Part shown: positions 45,891-58,195 of the stretch, piece after piece
Position numbering within the stretch: the first letter of the stretch is position 1
Layout: each line of letters opens with the position of its first letter
Origin: Diospyros lotus
Taxonomy: Eukaryota > Streptophyta > Magnoliopsida > Ericales > Ebenaceae
Direction of reading: 5' to 3'
Assembly: GCF_014633365.1 (NCBI RefSeq)
Contig: NC_068346.1
Span: forward strand, 34,535,191-34,599,190
Length of the DNA stretch: 64,000 nt
Notes under the pieces: generated by a model
Databases searched by the model: none
Seen by the model: only the letters and a program-made list of their open reading frames with translations
What the model was told of the DNA's origin: nothing
Position numbers and translations under genes: made by a program

Positions 45891-46500
45891 ATAATAACAC
45901 AGTAGTGAGTTAATAAATGTGTAATAAATGTCATCCGGTCTCTTGGGATATTGCGCCTTTAAGTAGGCAGGCTAGAGGGTCAATATGGGCCAGGGTGATG
46001 TCACGCTCATGATTGGAGTTGATTCTTTGAATAGACTAGACGAGCCTGATATGAGCTTGAGTTGGAGTCTGTGTCCTCTTTGGAGCTCCTTGTTTGAGTA
46101 GTTTTGAACTAAGTTTTCAAGTAAGTCCTACAGGCCTCATATAGCTTAGGCCAAGTTTTCAAGTAAGTCCTACAAGCCTCATATAGCTTAGGCCTCAAAT
46201 TAAATTTAACCTGCGATGAACTTATGATTTTTATCCTAAGAACTAGAAGGCCCATCATCGGCTAACTATAGAGTCACGATCAACACAAATACAATGTCAT
46301 GGTGACTAATCCAATTATAAACGTTGCGATGCCTAATTAGAGTACAAACTGTGCATAATTACTAAAGTTAATGTACACATGTAATATATTTGTAAAGAGG
46401 AATTAATTAGTACATGATTAAGCCAATTATCATAATCCAATCCGTGTGTAATGTACTGTTATTTGATAATATTTGACAAAATCTTACAAGAGGAGAGATA
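45891..46500. repeat. Block copy of about 1580-2140
   Basis: Non-coding region downstream of K5, matching the region downstream of K1. A 40-base phrase (AAGTTTTCAAGTAAGTCCTA...) is duplicated in tandem at about 46112-46190. No gene. Confidence 0.65.
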
Positions 46501-47565
46501 TTAATAGATTACATGAAGCTTAAAAAATGAAGGCAAACAGAACAACAACTCCTTCTCCTCCTCCATCTCTTCTCCTTCATCTTCCTGTTCTTGTCCTCGA
46601 TCTTCCACTACCGAAGTTTCAAACATGGAGAACCTAGAAACCCATTGAACATCTTCACCAATACTCATCAGTACTAGCATCTCATTGGCCAGTTCCTCGA
46701 GTTCCCCTTGAACGAAGGGATGCTGTAGAAGCTTTTAAGCTGTCCATCTGGTGTTCCATTTCCTGTCCAAACACTTGAACAAGAAATCCTTCCCCTCGCC
46801 GGATATGTTTTCGGGAATTCTGGGTTGTTCTCTCGTAAGAGCTATCTTGCGTCTAAGCTCCACATCGTTCTTGCACGTCCAGAGGCGTTTTCCGGTCATC
46901 ATCTCCGATATGGTGCATCCAAGAGCCCATATATCTGCAGGCGGTCTGTTAGAGCCCCGCCCAACGGCTTCTGGTGAAGAATATAGAAGTGTCCCGCGAT
47001 TGTGGCCCTTGTCCCATCTGCTGCCATCGCTTGCTGTTTTTGCCAGTCCAAAATCCGCTATCTTCACGTAGTTTCCAGAGCCATCTTCGTACGGAAAGAC
47101 AAGAATGTTGTGCGGCTTGATGTTGCAATGCGCGTAGCTGTTCCTGTGCATGTAGCATAGAGCTTTCAGAATCATGCAAGCGTAGCGCCTGACATCAGAT
47201 TCAGGCAATCTCCCTCCGCTTCGTTCCATCAGGCTCTTGATGGAGCCGCCAGGAGCGTACTCCAGCAAGAGGTTGTAGAGGCTCTTGCCGTTTTCTTCGG
47301 ATATGTCTTCTCCATAACAACGGATAATTTCAAGATAATCACTCAGCACGCGAAGTAGTTCTCCTTCCCGTTGAAGAGAGGCGGAGAACTCGAAATCTGC
47401 AGACTTGACGGTGATTACAGGAGCTGTGATCAGCAGCCGACCGTCATGGTAGTCGTCTTAGTCATCTTGATCGGGATCTCCCAATTCCCTTATTAGAGGG
47501 ACTGCCTTGCACACTATCCCGAACGATCCCTTGCCAAGGAACTGTATCTTCGCCCAAGAACCCAT
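46501..47565 (-). pseudogene. Type A kinase pseudogene (K5)
   Basis: Full-length partner of K1, same frame throughout, with two nonsense codons: TAA at 47458-47460 (codon 36, a tyrosine position) and TAA at 46735-46737 (GAA glutamate in K1). The catalytic HCD aspartate is asparagine (AHCNIKPHN), while DFGLA and SPE are intact. It carries three extra codons in the DYHDG stretch, as K6 does. Upstream are the TATA box and an ATGC array. Confidence 0.86.
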
Positions 47566-50093
47566 TAATTGCTCTTCAATCTCTCTTTCTTCCCCCTGGC
47601 GACGTTATTGACGATTATATCTTCTAAAGTTCTAATGCATGCATGCATATTTATAGATTAGACCATTAATCCAAAATCAATTATGAATTGGGTTACGCGT
47701 TATCAAATCAGATGAGATTAAACACTAGTAATCTGATCAAAAGCTACTGCCTTATTAATCCTATTATCCACTCGCATACCAATCAGCTTTCTTTCTCTCT
47801 CTCTGTATGTATATATATATATACACACATAGTCGATCTGATCATATATATACTACTAATTTTGATTTTGAAATCTTAATCATCTTAGATTCGCTGTTGG
47901 ATATACTAACTCTTATGGAAGATAAGAGAAGAGAGGAGAAATTAAGAATCAATTAGTATTAATTGACAATGGCTGTTAAATTCAGAAAGTGACCTAATTA
48001 CTTAATTATATGAAATGCACCTTAAAACACACACACACACACATATTATCTGTGATTAATAAACTTGAGAAAACAAACTAAAATAATTATAATTAAATCC
48101 TCTTTAAAATCCTCTTGGTGGCAAAAATAAGTGCTTATAAAAAAGCAACAATAAATAGAACAATAATTGTATTGAGGAGTGAGCATTTAGTCGGTTTGTT
48201 TATCGAATCGACTAAAATATTGAAATCGAAATAATTGAATTTGTGTTAAAAAAATGAGTTAAGTTGACTTATTATTTGTTAAGTCTAACACGTGTGTGTT
48301 AGACTAGATCTGATTCGAATATGGATAACTCAATATAATCTCATAACTCATAAAAAAATAAGTTGCCATAAACTTGTGCTGACCCTTATCTAAGCCAATT
48401 TACCCAAACTAAGTGAGTTTATCCAATTTTTTAAAATTTATTTTAAAATATAAATAACTTTATAAGACAAGAAATGTGTTCACTTTTCAAATATTTTGGT
48501 TAAATCGAAATAATTGAACTGAATTAGCCAAAATTATTGGTTCAGTTCGGTTTAAACTATAGGTTGCTTCAGTTCGATTTCTAAGTTTGACAATTTTGAT
48601 TGTTTTCGTTTGGTTCAATCCAGTCTCCATATTGAAAAAAAAAAAATTTCGAAATAACTGAACTGATCAAAATGTCAAAAACGATATCATTTTTTTTACC
48701 AATTTTTTTTTTGTTTTTTATTTTTATTTTTTTTCAAGTCGGTTTAGTTTTTGATTTCTCAGTTTGTTCAGTTTGAATATTTTTTCGTTTGGTTCAGTTC
48801 CATTTTTGACACAGATTTAATCTAATCAATTTGAGCAATTCAGTCGGTTCAATATCAGTCCAATAACCGAACCAATTGAATGCTCACCCTATTAATTCTC
48901 ACTAATTTGAAAAGATTTGATCTATTCAAGTTGGTCTATTTAGTTTATACAGTGAGTCACATGAAGGCACGAACTTAATTTTATTAGTTTGTGAGGGATA
49001 AAATATTCCAACTAGGCCTCTTAACGGTTTCAGTTCGGGTCATCATTTTCACAGACATCTATGCATGTTTGGTTTACAGTTTTGGTATTTTAGGTCCGTG
49101 AAAAAATGGAAGTAAATTGGGACTAAAAATACCAAAATTAAAACAGCAACGGACCCAACGGGGGCTCTTGATCTAACTGAGACGATTGTTTGGAAACAAA
49201 ACAGACCATATGGATATGAAAAACCAAAAGTAAATCGCATGGATTATTTGTAAAATGGCCCCAAATCACATGGGGTCTGGGTGAAGTTTACCCAGTGATA
49301 AGCTTATGTACAAACTTTTATAAACTAGCAGTTTGATTAAGAAGAGGAATGATATGCTGGTCTCACACCCCCTCTCAATTTGTCTGCATCAAACAAATTT
49401 TATCTTGTTCGATGCGAGTAATATAAGATTAAGAATATGTAACAATTATACAAGTAGAAGTAATGTTTGTGTTTGGCAAAGTTTTCAGTTTTAGTTGTGT
49501 TTATTTTTTTTATTTCTTCCTTTTCCTTTCCCTATCCTCCCGTGAAGAACTAGAGTTCCCATAGGAGTTGTTGTTGGCTACTCTAGTCGCTTGAAGAAAA
49601 AAATGAAAATGAAATAGAAATATGAAGACACTTTTTTTCCTGTTTTCATCATTTTTTTAGAATGTTTTATTAATCCAAAAAATGAAAATAATTGATTGCT
49701 AATTTCTATTTTTTAGGGAATAAATAAATTCTGTAATACTCACACAAGATTAAAATGAGAAACACATATTTAAAGTGGTTCGACAATGCCCCTGCTTTCA
49801 CTTGAAAGAGTTGCACACTTTTTTTTTTTTTTTTTTTTCAGTAGTGAGTGGTACAAATTCATTGTGTCAGTATGGATTACAAATGATTGCATTTCTAATT
49901 TTATTTTTTCTATCCCTTGACATACTCATCTCTATTACACTCATAAAATGCTCATAGAAGAACCAAACTGATTAAGGTGAGAAATGAAAAACCTTACAAA
50001 TTATTTTTCACGCATTTTATTAGTTTTCACAAGTCTTGTTATATCGAGTGTTTAACCTTACTAACATAATTGGTTCACTGTACACGTTGATTG
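47566..50093. repeat. Kinase amplicon spacer, copy 3
   Basis: Colinear with 3197-6102 and 7138-9734. Includes the old hAT-like element (about 48172-48894, right end GCTCACCCTA), a CA microsatellite (48029-48043), a poly-T run (49818-49838) and the ABC exon remnant (49949-49978). No gene. Confidence 0.65.
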
Positions 50094-51128
50094 TTAATTG
50101 GGTCTCTCACAATTCCCTTGTAATTTCTCTTTATTATCGAGTGCCCTCAAGTCCCCAAACATGGAGACTCGAGAAACCCATCCGCCATCATCAACACTAA
50201 TCCGTGATGGCACTATCTCATCCGTATCATCTACCACTCCGTTTGGTTCACCTATAATGAAAGGATGGTTTAGAAGCCTTTCAGCTATTCGCGTACGCTC
50301 TGATCTCTTGTCTAGACAGTTCATCACAAAATCTCGCCCTTCATCAGACAAATTTTGGGGAATTTGAGTCTTTTGGCGATTTCGAGGCTTCCTAGCTCCA
50401 GGCGGAACTTGACGTCCTAGGACCCAAAATTCCCGATACTCCCATACTGATTTTCCGGTCAACATCTCCGCTACCATGTATCCAAGATACCATATATCCA
50501 TCGACTCCATGTTCGAACCATGCAAAATAGAAGCAAAGGGAAGATCTCCACAGTGTGAACCACCACTTCTTGGACTGCAGCTTTTTATGTTGTCTCTTGT
50601 TTTCTGTGCTAGCCCAAAATCAGCTATCTTCACGGTGTTTTCACCATTCTTGGACGGGAAAACAAGAATGTTTCCGGGCTTAATGTCACAGTGCGCGTAA
50701 CCCTTCTCATGCACGTGTGTTAGAGCCTTAAGGATCATCCTAGTGTAGCGCTTGACTTCAGACTCGGGCAATCTCCCTCCGCTTCGTTCCATCAAGCTCT
50801 TGAGGGAGCCGCTAGGAGCGTACTCCAGCAAGAGGTTGTAGAGGCTCTTGCCGTTTTCTACGGACATGTCTTCTCCAAAACAACGGATAATTCCAGGACA
50901 ATCACTCAGCACACGAAGTAGTTCTCCTTCCCGTTGAAGAGAGGCAGAGAACTCGAAATCTGCAGACTTGACGGCGATTGCAGGAGCTGTGATCAGCGGC
51001 CGACCGTCATGGTAGTCGTCGTAGTTATCTTGATCGGGATCTCCCAATTCCCTTATTAGAGGGACTGCCTTGCACATTGTCCCGAACAATCCCTTGCCAA
51101 GGAACTGTATCTTCGCCCAAGAACCCAT
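50094..51128 (-). CDS. MAPKKK17/18-like kinase, A/B chimera (K6), intact frame
   Basis: Uninterrupted 344-residue frame. Motifs: GKGLFG (11-16), ATP lysine K54 in AVKSADF, QREGELL, HCDIKPGN (146-153, aspartate 148), DFGLA (170-174). The activation segment reads GDLPFASILHGSN (194-206) where K1 has GTLLYSSPEA, so the conserved glutamate of the APE/SPE motif is missing; DIWYLG (211-216) follows. In most kinases that glutamate anchors the activation segment by a salt bridge, so activity may be reduced or altered. Residues 1 to ~125 match type A, the rest type B. Its promoter is type A and its 3' flank type B. K2 has the same structure with two stops. Whether it is expressed or active is unknown. 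Confidence 0.83.
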   Translation of the reverse strand: MGSWAKIQFLGKGLFGTMCKAVPLIRELGDPDQDNYDDYHDGRPLITAPAIAVKSADFEFSASLQREGELLRVLSDCPGIIRCFGEDMSVENGKSLYNLLLEYAPSGSLKSLMERSGGRLPESEVKRYTRMILKALTHVHEKGYAHCDIKPGNILVFPSKNGENTVKIADFGLAQKTRDNIKSCSPRSGGSHCGDLPFASILHGSNMESMDIWYLGYMVAEMLTGKSVWEYREFWVLGRQVPPGARKPRNRQKTQIPQNLSDEGRDFVMNCLDKRSERTRIAERLLNHPFIIGEPNGVVDDTDEIVPSRISVDDGGWVSRVSMFGDLRALDNKEKLQGNCERPN

Positions 51129-53178
51129 TAGTTGCTCTTCAATCTCTCTTTCTTCCCACTGGTGACGTTGTTGACGATTATATCTTCTAAAGTTCTAATG
51201 CATGCATGCATGCATATTTATAAACGAGATCCATTAATCCAAAATCAATTATGAATTGGGTTACGCATTAATCCAAAATCAATTATGAATTGCGTTATCA
51301 AATCAGATGAGATCAAACACTAGTAATCTGATCAAAAGCTACTGCTAATTAATCCTATTATCCACTTGCATACCAATCAGTTCTCTCTCCCTCTCTCTCT
51401 ATATATATACACATAGCTGATCTGATCATATATATACAACTAATTTTGATTTTGAAATCTTAATCATCTTATATAGCGGTTAGATATACTAATTTGTTTA
51501 AAATATAAACAAGTTAGTATAAATTTATTTTAAATTGTTTTTTAAGAAATTATTTTAAATTTATTTTAAAATATAAATAACTTTATAAAACAAGAAATTT
51601 TTTCACTTTTTGGGATGAGGAATATTTTGGTTTAATCGAACTACTTGAATCGAATTAGTTGAAATTATTGATTCAGTTCGGTTTAAACTGTAGGTTGCTT
51701 TAATTCGACTTTTAAATTTAACAATTTCAATTATTTTGATTCAGTTCAGTTCGGTCTCCATATTAAAAAAAAATTCGAAATAACTAAATCGACCGGAATG
51801 TCAAAAACAACATCATTTTTAGACCAAATTTTTTATTTTTTCTTTTTTTTGGTTTTTTTTTTTTTCATTTTTTTCAGTCGATTTAATTTTTTTATTTGTT
51901 TTTGATTTCTCAGTTTATTTGGTTTGAATATTTATTCGTTTGGTTTGGTTCCATTTTTGATCTAATCAATTTGATCTAATCAATTTGAGCAATTCAGTTA
52001 GTTCTATATCAGTCCAATAACCAAATTGAATAGGTCAAAACTTTTCAAATACAGTGAGTTACATGAAGGCACAAACTTAGTTTTATCAGTTTGTGAGGGA
52101 GAAAAATATTCCACCTAGGCTAGGCCTCTCACGGTTTCAGTTCGGGTCATCATTTTCACAAACATCTATCCATATGTGATTTATAGTTTTGGTATTTTAG
52201 GTCCGTGAAAAAATGGAAGTAAATTGGGACTAAAAATACCAAAATTAAAACGGCAACGGACCCAACGGGGGCTCTTTATCTAACTAAGGCGATTGTTCGG
52301 AAACGAAACAGACCATATGGATATGAAAAACCAAAAGTAAATCGCATGGATTATTTGTAAAATGGCCCCAACCCCAAATCACATGGGGTCTGAGTGAAGT
52401 TTACCCAGTGATAGGCTTATGTACCAACTTCTATAAACTAGCAATTTGATTAAGAAGAGGAATGATATGTTAGGTGAGACGGGTTAGCAAGGGAGTGGTT
52501 CTCACCCCTTCTCTCTCTCTCTCAATTTGCCCGTATCAATCAAATGTTATTTTGCTCGATGCGGACAACATAATAATATTGTGATTAAGAGTATATAACA
52601 ATTGTACATGTAGAAGTAATGTTTGCAGTGCCATTTGGCAAAGTTTTCAATTTTTGTTTTAATGTTTTTGATAACTGTGATGATTTGTTTTTAGTTGTGT
52701 TTATTTTTTTTATTTTTTTGTTTTCCCTTCCCTAACCTCCCATGAAGAGCTAGAGTTCTCATAGGAGTTGTCTCTAGTCACTCAAACAAAAAAATGAAAA
52801 CGAAATAGAAATATAAACACACTTTTTTTTCTGTTTTCATCTTTTTTAGAATGTTTTATTAATCAAAAAAGTAAAAATGATTGATTGCTCATTTGAAAGA
52901 GTTGCACACTTTTTTTTTTTCCAGTAGTAAGTAGCACAAATTCGTTGTGTCAAAATATGGATTACAAATGATTGTTTTTCTAATTTTATTTTTTCTTCAC
53001 TTTAATATACTCATCTCTATTAAACTCATGAAATGCTCAAAAAGGAACTGAACTCATTAAGGTGAGAAATGAAAAACCTTGCAAATTATTTTTCAAGCAT
53101 TTTATTGGTTTTCACAAGTTTTGATACATTGAGTGTTTAACGTGACTAATATAATTAGTTCACTATATGCGTTGATTG
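51129..53178. repeat. Kinase amplicon spacer, copy 4
   Basis: Shorter than the other copies: part of the region just upstream of the promoter (the equivalent of about 3540-3940) is missing at about 51480-51530. Ends with the ABC exon remnant at 53034-53062. No gene. Confidence 0.6.
51198..51222 (-). promoter_or_regulatory. TATA box with abutting RY array of K6
   Basis: TATAAATA on the minus strand (51215-51222), about 87 bases upstream of the ATG, abutting an ATGC run (51198-51215) that gives overlapping CATGCATG motifs, like K1. Confidence 0.55.
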
Positions 53179-53443
53179 TTAACTGGGTCTCTCACAATTT
53201 TCTTGTAATTTTCTTTGTACTGTCGAGCGCCGCCAAGTCCCCAAACATAGAGACTCGAGAAACTCATTCGTCATCATCAACACTAATCCGTGATGGCACC
53301 ATCTCATCCTCATCGTCTACCCATTCGTTTGGCTCACCTACAATGAAAGGATGATTCAGAAGCCTTTCAGCTATCCACGTGCGCTCCGATCTCCTATCCA
53401 GACAGTTCATCACAAAATCTCGCCCTTCATCGGACAAATCTTT
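53179..53443 (-). pseudogene. C-terminal kinase fragment (K7)
   Basis: The last ~88 codons of a type B kinase on the minus strand (LSDEGRDFVMNCLD...NHPFIVGEPN...), with an altered frame near 53330 and in the tail. It breaks off at about 53443, where the text switches to unrelated AT-rich sequence. It holds the K3 position in the right-hand block. Confidence 0.75.
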
Positions 53444-54576
53444 AATTTTTAATTTAAACTTCTTCTTATACCAAATTAGTCATTCTTTAATTCTTAATTT
53501 AGTTAAAAATATCATTTTTGACATTTCGAGTTAAGTAATTATTTTGATTTTTTTAAAATAAAGAGATTAAATTGAACTGAAATAATAAAAAAAAAAAAAC
53601 TCAAATTTGAAAATCTAATTGAACTGATTTACAAATTGAACCAAATTAAATTGTCAATTTTGGCCAATTCGATTTGATTACTTTGATTTAACCTAAATTT
53701 TGCTCATCCCTAACAATGTCGAGTCATTCATAGCATCCATATTTGGGTCAAATTTGGCCGAACCCATAAAATGTTAGGCTTAGTAAATAATAAGTCAACT
53801 TAATTCATTTAGTATTTCTAAATAAATTTTTGAACTCCCAAGGCTTCAATAGAGACAATTGCAAATTGAATTCAAGTTTGAATGATTGGAGGATTAAATA
53901 ATGGTATAATTGTTGTTCTATTTGTTGTTTCTTTTTTATAGACTCTTATTTTTGTAACCAAGAGAAGATTAAAGATGATTTAATTATAATTATAATTAAG
54001 TAATTATTATAATTTAAGTAATTAAGTCACTTTCTTAATTTCACAACCATTGTCAATTAATATTAATTCATTCTTAATTTCTTCTCTTCCATAAGAGTTA
54101 GTATATCTAAATGTCAATCTAAGATGATTAAGGTTCCAAAATCAAAATTAGTTGTATTTATATGATCACTTCAGCTACATATATATAGATACACACACAC
54201 ATATATATATATAGAGAGAGAGAACTAATTGATATAAATGATTAAGATTTCAAAATCAAATTTAGTTCTATTATTAACTTAATTTGTTTATTATGTTTGT
54301 TCTTAATCATCTATCTTAATTATATGATTATCCATCTTTTCTCCCTTCTCACTAATATCTAGAAAATCAACAAAACCAAACCAGAAAGAAATTATGAATT
54401 TATTAAATCATTAATCTACTATAACTAGGTTAACGTAATGGCCTTATCAATAAGAGTTTGGAATTAGGAACATACCCGCTATAAATAAGGATAGATGGCT
54501 GCCTAAATGTTTGTGCAAGTCATTAAGAATAAGCTTGGGTGAAGATTGAAGAATGTTGTTTAATAGCTAATCGACG
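53444..54576. repeat. AT-rich spacer and K8 promoter
   Basis: About 53740-54576 is the reverse complement of 10750-11640 (K3 upstream). A hAT-like end (inward TAGGGATGAGCAAAATTTAGG) lies at about 53690-53713. A TATAAATA box on the plus strand is at 54480-54487. No gene. Confidence 0.5.
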
Positions 54577-55578
54577 ATGGATACTCGTAATTGTAGCTGG
54601 ATGAAGACGCAGGTTATTGGGAAAGAAGCATTCGGGGAAGTGCACATGGCAATTCCTCGACCTCTCAACGCGGATTATTCAAAGTCGTTGGTTCCTATAA
54701 TTGTAGTCAAGTCTGCTGAATTCAAACACTTATCGTCTCTCCAGAAAGAAGAAAGCATCATGTTCATATTGAACGATTGCCCAGGGATCGCCCGTTGCCA
54801 TGGAGAAGACATAAGTGTTGAAGGCAACAAGAAGGTCTACAACCTTTTGTTGGAGTTCGCTTTTGGCAGTTCCCCCAGAAATCTCATGCAGAGAAGAAGC
54901 GAAGGGAAATTGCCAGAGTCCGATGTGAGGCGCTACACTAGGGTGATCCTTAAGGCTCTAAGACACATGCATGAGAGGGGTTTCGCGTACTGTGACATTA
55001 AGCCCGAGAACATTCTTGTTTTTTTTGTCCAAAAATAGTGAAAACAGTGTGAAGATAGTTAATTTTGGGTTAGCGCAAAAAACAAGAGACAACATAAGAA
55101 GTTGTAGTCCTAAAAGTGGTGGTTCACACCGTGGAGATCTTTCCCCCACTTCTATTTTCCATGTTTCGAACATGAAGTCGATGGATATATGGTATCTCAG
55201 GTACTTGGTAGCGGAGTTGTTGACTGAAAAATCGGTATAGGAGTATCGGGAATTTTGGGTCCTAGGACGTTAAGTTCCTCTTGGAGCTAGGAAGCCTCGA
55301 AGTCGTCAAAAGACTCAGATTCCCCAAAATTTGTCTGATGAAGGGCGAGATTTTGTGATGAATTGTCTGGATAGGAGATTGGAGCGCGTATGCGGACAAC
55401 TGAAAGGCTTCTAAACCATCATTTCATTGTAGGTGAGCCAAACAAACTAGTAGATGATGAGAATGAGATGGTGCCATCACGGATTAGTGTTGATAATGAC
55501 GAATGGGTTTTTCAAGTCTCTATGTTTGGGGACTTGGGGGTGCTCGAAAGTATAGAGAAAATTATAAGGGAATTGTGA
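54577..55578 (+). pseudogene. Type B kinase pseudogene, inverted (K8), NFG variant
   Basis: Starts MDTRNCSWMKTQVIGKEAFG. Breaks: one extra T in a poly-T run near 55017-55024 shifts the frame after NILVF; in the new frame there is TAG at 55238-55240 (the tryptophan of SVWEYREF) and TAA near 55271; a second frame change precedes MRTTERLLNHHF (55390). The catalytic region reads YCDIKPEN (histidine to tyrosine) and DFG is NFG (KIVNFGL), as in K3. The glycine loop has GKEAFG. It lies opposite in orientation to K1-K7. Confidence 0.82.
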
Positions 55579-57012
55579 AAGACCCAGTTAACAATTTACG
55601 CGTACAGTAAACCAATTATATTAGTAACGTTAAACACTTAATGTAACAAAATTTGTGAAAACCAATAAAATGCGTGAAAAATAATTTCCATGGTGTTTCA
55701 TTTGTCACCTTAATGAGTTTGGTTCTTCACTGAGCATTTTATGAGTGTAATTTAGATGAGTATGTTAAGATGAAGAAAAAATAAAATTAGAAAAGCAATG
55801 AATTTGTGAAAGCAACTCTTTAAATCTAGAAAAAAAAAAAGTGTGCAACTCTTTCAAGTGAAAGCAAAGGTATTGCCAAACCACTTTAAATCTGTATTTC
55901 TTATTTTAATCTTGTATGAGTATTACAAAATTTATTTATTCCCTAACAAATAGAAATGAACAATCAATCATTTTTACTTTTTTTATTAATAAAACATTCT
56001 AAAAAAATATGAAAACAAGAAAAAAGTGTTTTCATATTTCTATTTTGTTTTCATTTTTTTGTTCGAGTGACTAGAGCAGCCAACAACAGCTCCTATGAGA
56101 ACTCTAGTTCTTCACGATAGGGAAGGGAAAAGAAAACAATAAAAAAAATAAACACAACTAAAAACAAATCATCAGAATTATCGAGAACATTAAAACAAAA
56201 ACTAAAAACTTTGTCAAATGATATTGTAAAGATTACTTCTACTTGTACAATTGTTACATATTTTTAACCATGTTGCTTACATCGGGCAAGATAACATTTG
56301 TTTGATGCGGGCAAATTGAGAGAGAGAGAGGGGGGGGGGGGGGGTGAAACCCACTCCCCTGCTAACCCGTCTCAGGCAACATATCATTGTTTTTCTTAAT
56401 CAAATTGCTCGTTTATAAAAGTTAGTACATAAGCAGATCCGATAGAAGAAAAAGCTCTTAAACAGAATAGAGTGCAGATTCATCATATTTGATTTTTTTT
56501 CATTTGAGCAACTATTTGGTTGGTTTGATTCAGTTTTTGAAAAATGTTCAATCTATTCAATTTGAACAATTCTTTCAATTCAAAATGGTCACTCGTACTT
56601 AAAATCTTTTAGGCCTCTTAATTTATAATTAAAAACATGTTAAACAATGCATAAAATATCAAAACATTACATATGTAATGCCAAATAGCAAGGCTTGCTA
56701 CCTTAATTTCTTAATTAGTGTTTGTTTTTTAATCATGTGAATATATATCTTTTCTTCCTCCTCACGAATATCTAGAAAATTAACAAAATCAAATCAGAAG
56801 AGATTATAAATTTAATAAATCATTAATCTACTATAATTGGGATTAGCTTAATGGTCAATTAAATCCATAGCAACTTAAGATTAGGACTCAATCAACATAT
56901 ACACTTATAAATAAGGATAGAGGGATGCCTGCATGCTTGTGCATGTCATTAAGAAGAAACTGCAGTAGCTTGAGTGAAAGATTAAAAAATGTTGCTTAAT
57001 CGCTAATCGGTG
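55579..57012. repeat. Inverted spacer between K8 and K9
   Basis: 55580-56430 is the reverse complement of the 3' flank and spacer of K3 (about 8890-9730), including a reversed ABC exon remnant (about 55708-55735) and a poly-G run (56329-56344). 56440-57012 is the reverse complement of 42595-43175, with TATAAATA at 56906-56913. No gene. Confidence 0.6.
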
Positions 57013-57378
57013 ATGGATACTCTTAATTGTAATTGGGTGAAGACATGGGCCATCGGGAAGGGAGCGTTGGGGGAAGTGCACATGGCGGTTCCTCGACCCC
57101 CCAACATTTATCATTCGAAATTGTTGGTTCCTACAATTGCAGTCAAGTCCGCTAAATTCAAGCACTTGTCGTCTCTTCAGAAGAAAGGAAGCATCTTGTT
57201 CACCTTAAACGATTTCCCAAGGATTGTTCGTTGTTATGGAGAAGACGCAAGCAACGAAGGCGACGAGACAGTCTATAACTTTTTGTTGGAGTTCGCTTCC
57301 GGCGATTCCCTCATGAATCTCATGCAGAGAAGCAATGAAGAGACGTTGTCGGAAGTCTGATGTGAGGCCCTACACTAG
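57013..57378 (+). pseudogene. N-terminal type B kinase fragment (K9), fused to another gene
   Basis: ATG 57013 gives MDTLNCNWVKTWAIGKGALG, then AVKSAKF and a kinase N-lobe to about residue 115 (MQRSNEETLSE). A one-base insertion then shifts the frame (SDVRPYTRK continues in frame 2), and at about 57376 the sequence switches to the last exon of the 14486-type gene. The C-lobe, with all catalytic motifs, is missing. Confidence 0.8.
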
Positions 57379-57984
57379 AAAGAAAGAGCCTGCTGTATAC
57401 TTGAAATCCCTCTCTCCAAGTTCTTCAACAACAAAGGAAGCGCCATTGAAGTCTTCTTCATCGCCTGCTCGTTCTGTCAGTCCTTCACCTGTCAATATTC
57501 GTGCATCTTCTGTGAAATCCACTAGAAGGAAGTTTGGCACCACCAAGATTGCCAATTCAACTTCCTCAAAACACGAGGGTCCAGTACTATCTCTTGTAAT
57601 GTGTCTCCTGTTAGTTCTATTAGTGAATGGTCCTCAGAATCATCTTCATCAGCTTCTACTGTCAACCAGGTGCCTAATGCTTCAAGGACTAGCTTTGATA
57701 CTGGTTCTCCTTGTAGATCCCAAGATAATGATATCCCTCCGCCGGATTGTTGCAATCAATCCAATGGTCATGTCTCAGATGAACATAATAAGGCAACTCT
57801 ACTGCATGGTGAAACTATAAAAGCAGTTTCAGGGCAGCTTGGTGGACATTCTCAACCGGCTATGGCAAAACCCTCAGGTCTGCGAAAGCCATCGCCAAGG
57901 ATTGGATTTTTCGATTGGGACAGTCAGTCCTACTCTCGTTTGTTGAAATTGCTTATTGAGAAGCAATTTTGCCAATGTGATTGA
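57376..57984 (+). pseudogene. Duplicated last exon of the 14486-type gene
   Basis: About 93-95% like 17515-18090 by eye. Encodes the serine-rich basic segment (SSSTTKEAPLKSSSSPARS), then, after a frame difference near 57560, SSISEWSSESSSSAS and the end GLRKPSPRIGFFDWDSQSYS. It has 27 bp (nine residues, TVNQVPNAS) and a second CAGT unit that the complete gene lacks. No upstream exons are present; it directly continues K9. A fused reading frame runs from 57335 to 57820. Confidence 0.78.
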
Positions 57985-58195
57985 TTCTGTTGCAATGAAC
58001 TATAAAAACTCCTCTCCAAGGAGGTTATTGTTCCTCTCTGTATATTGAAAAACATTTGTTAGTATACTCTTTTTAACTTTATACATTCTTCATTACAATG
58101 TAATTTCACCACAGTTGTTACCATAAATTGCAAATACATCATTATGAACACCTAGCAATCCAACAAATGCATCTGAGAGATCAGGCAACCAAGGC

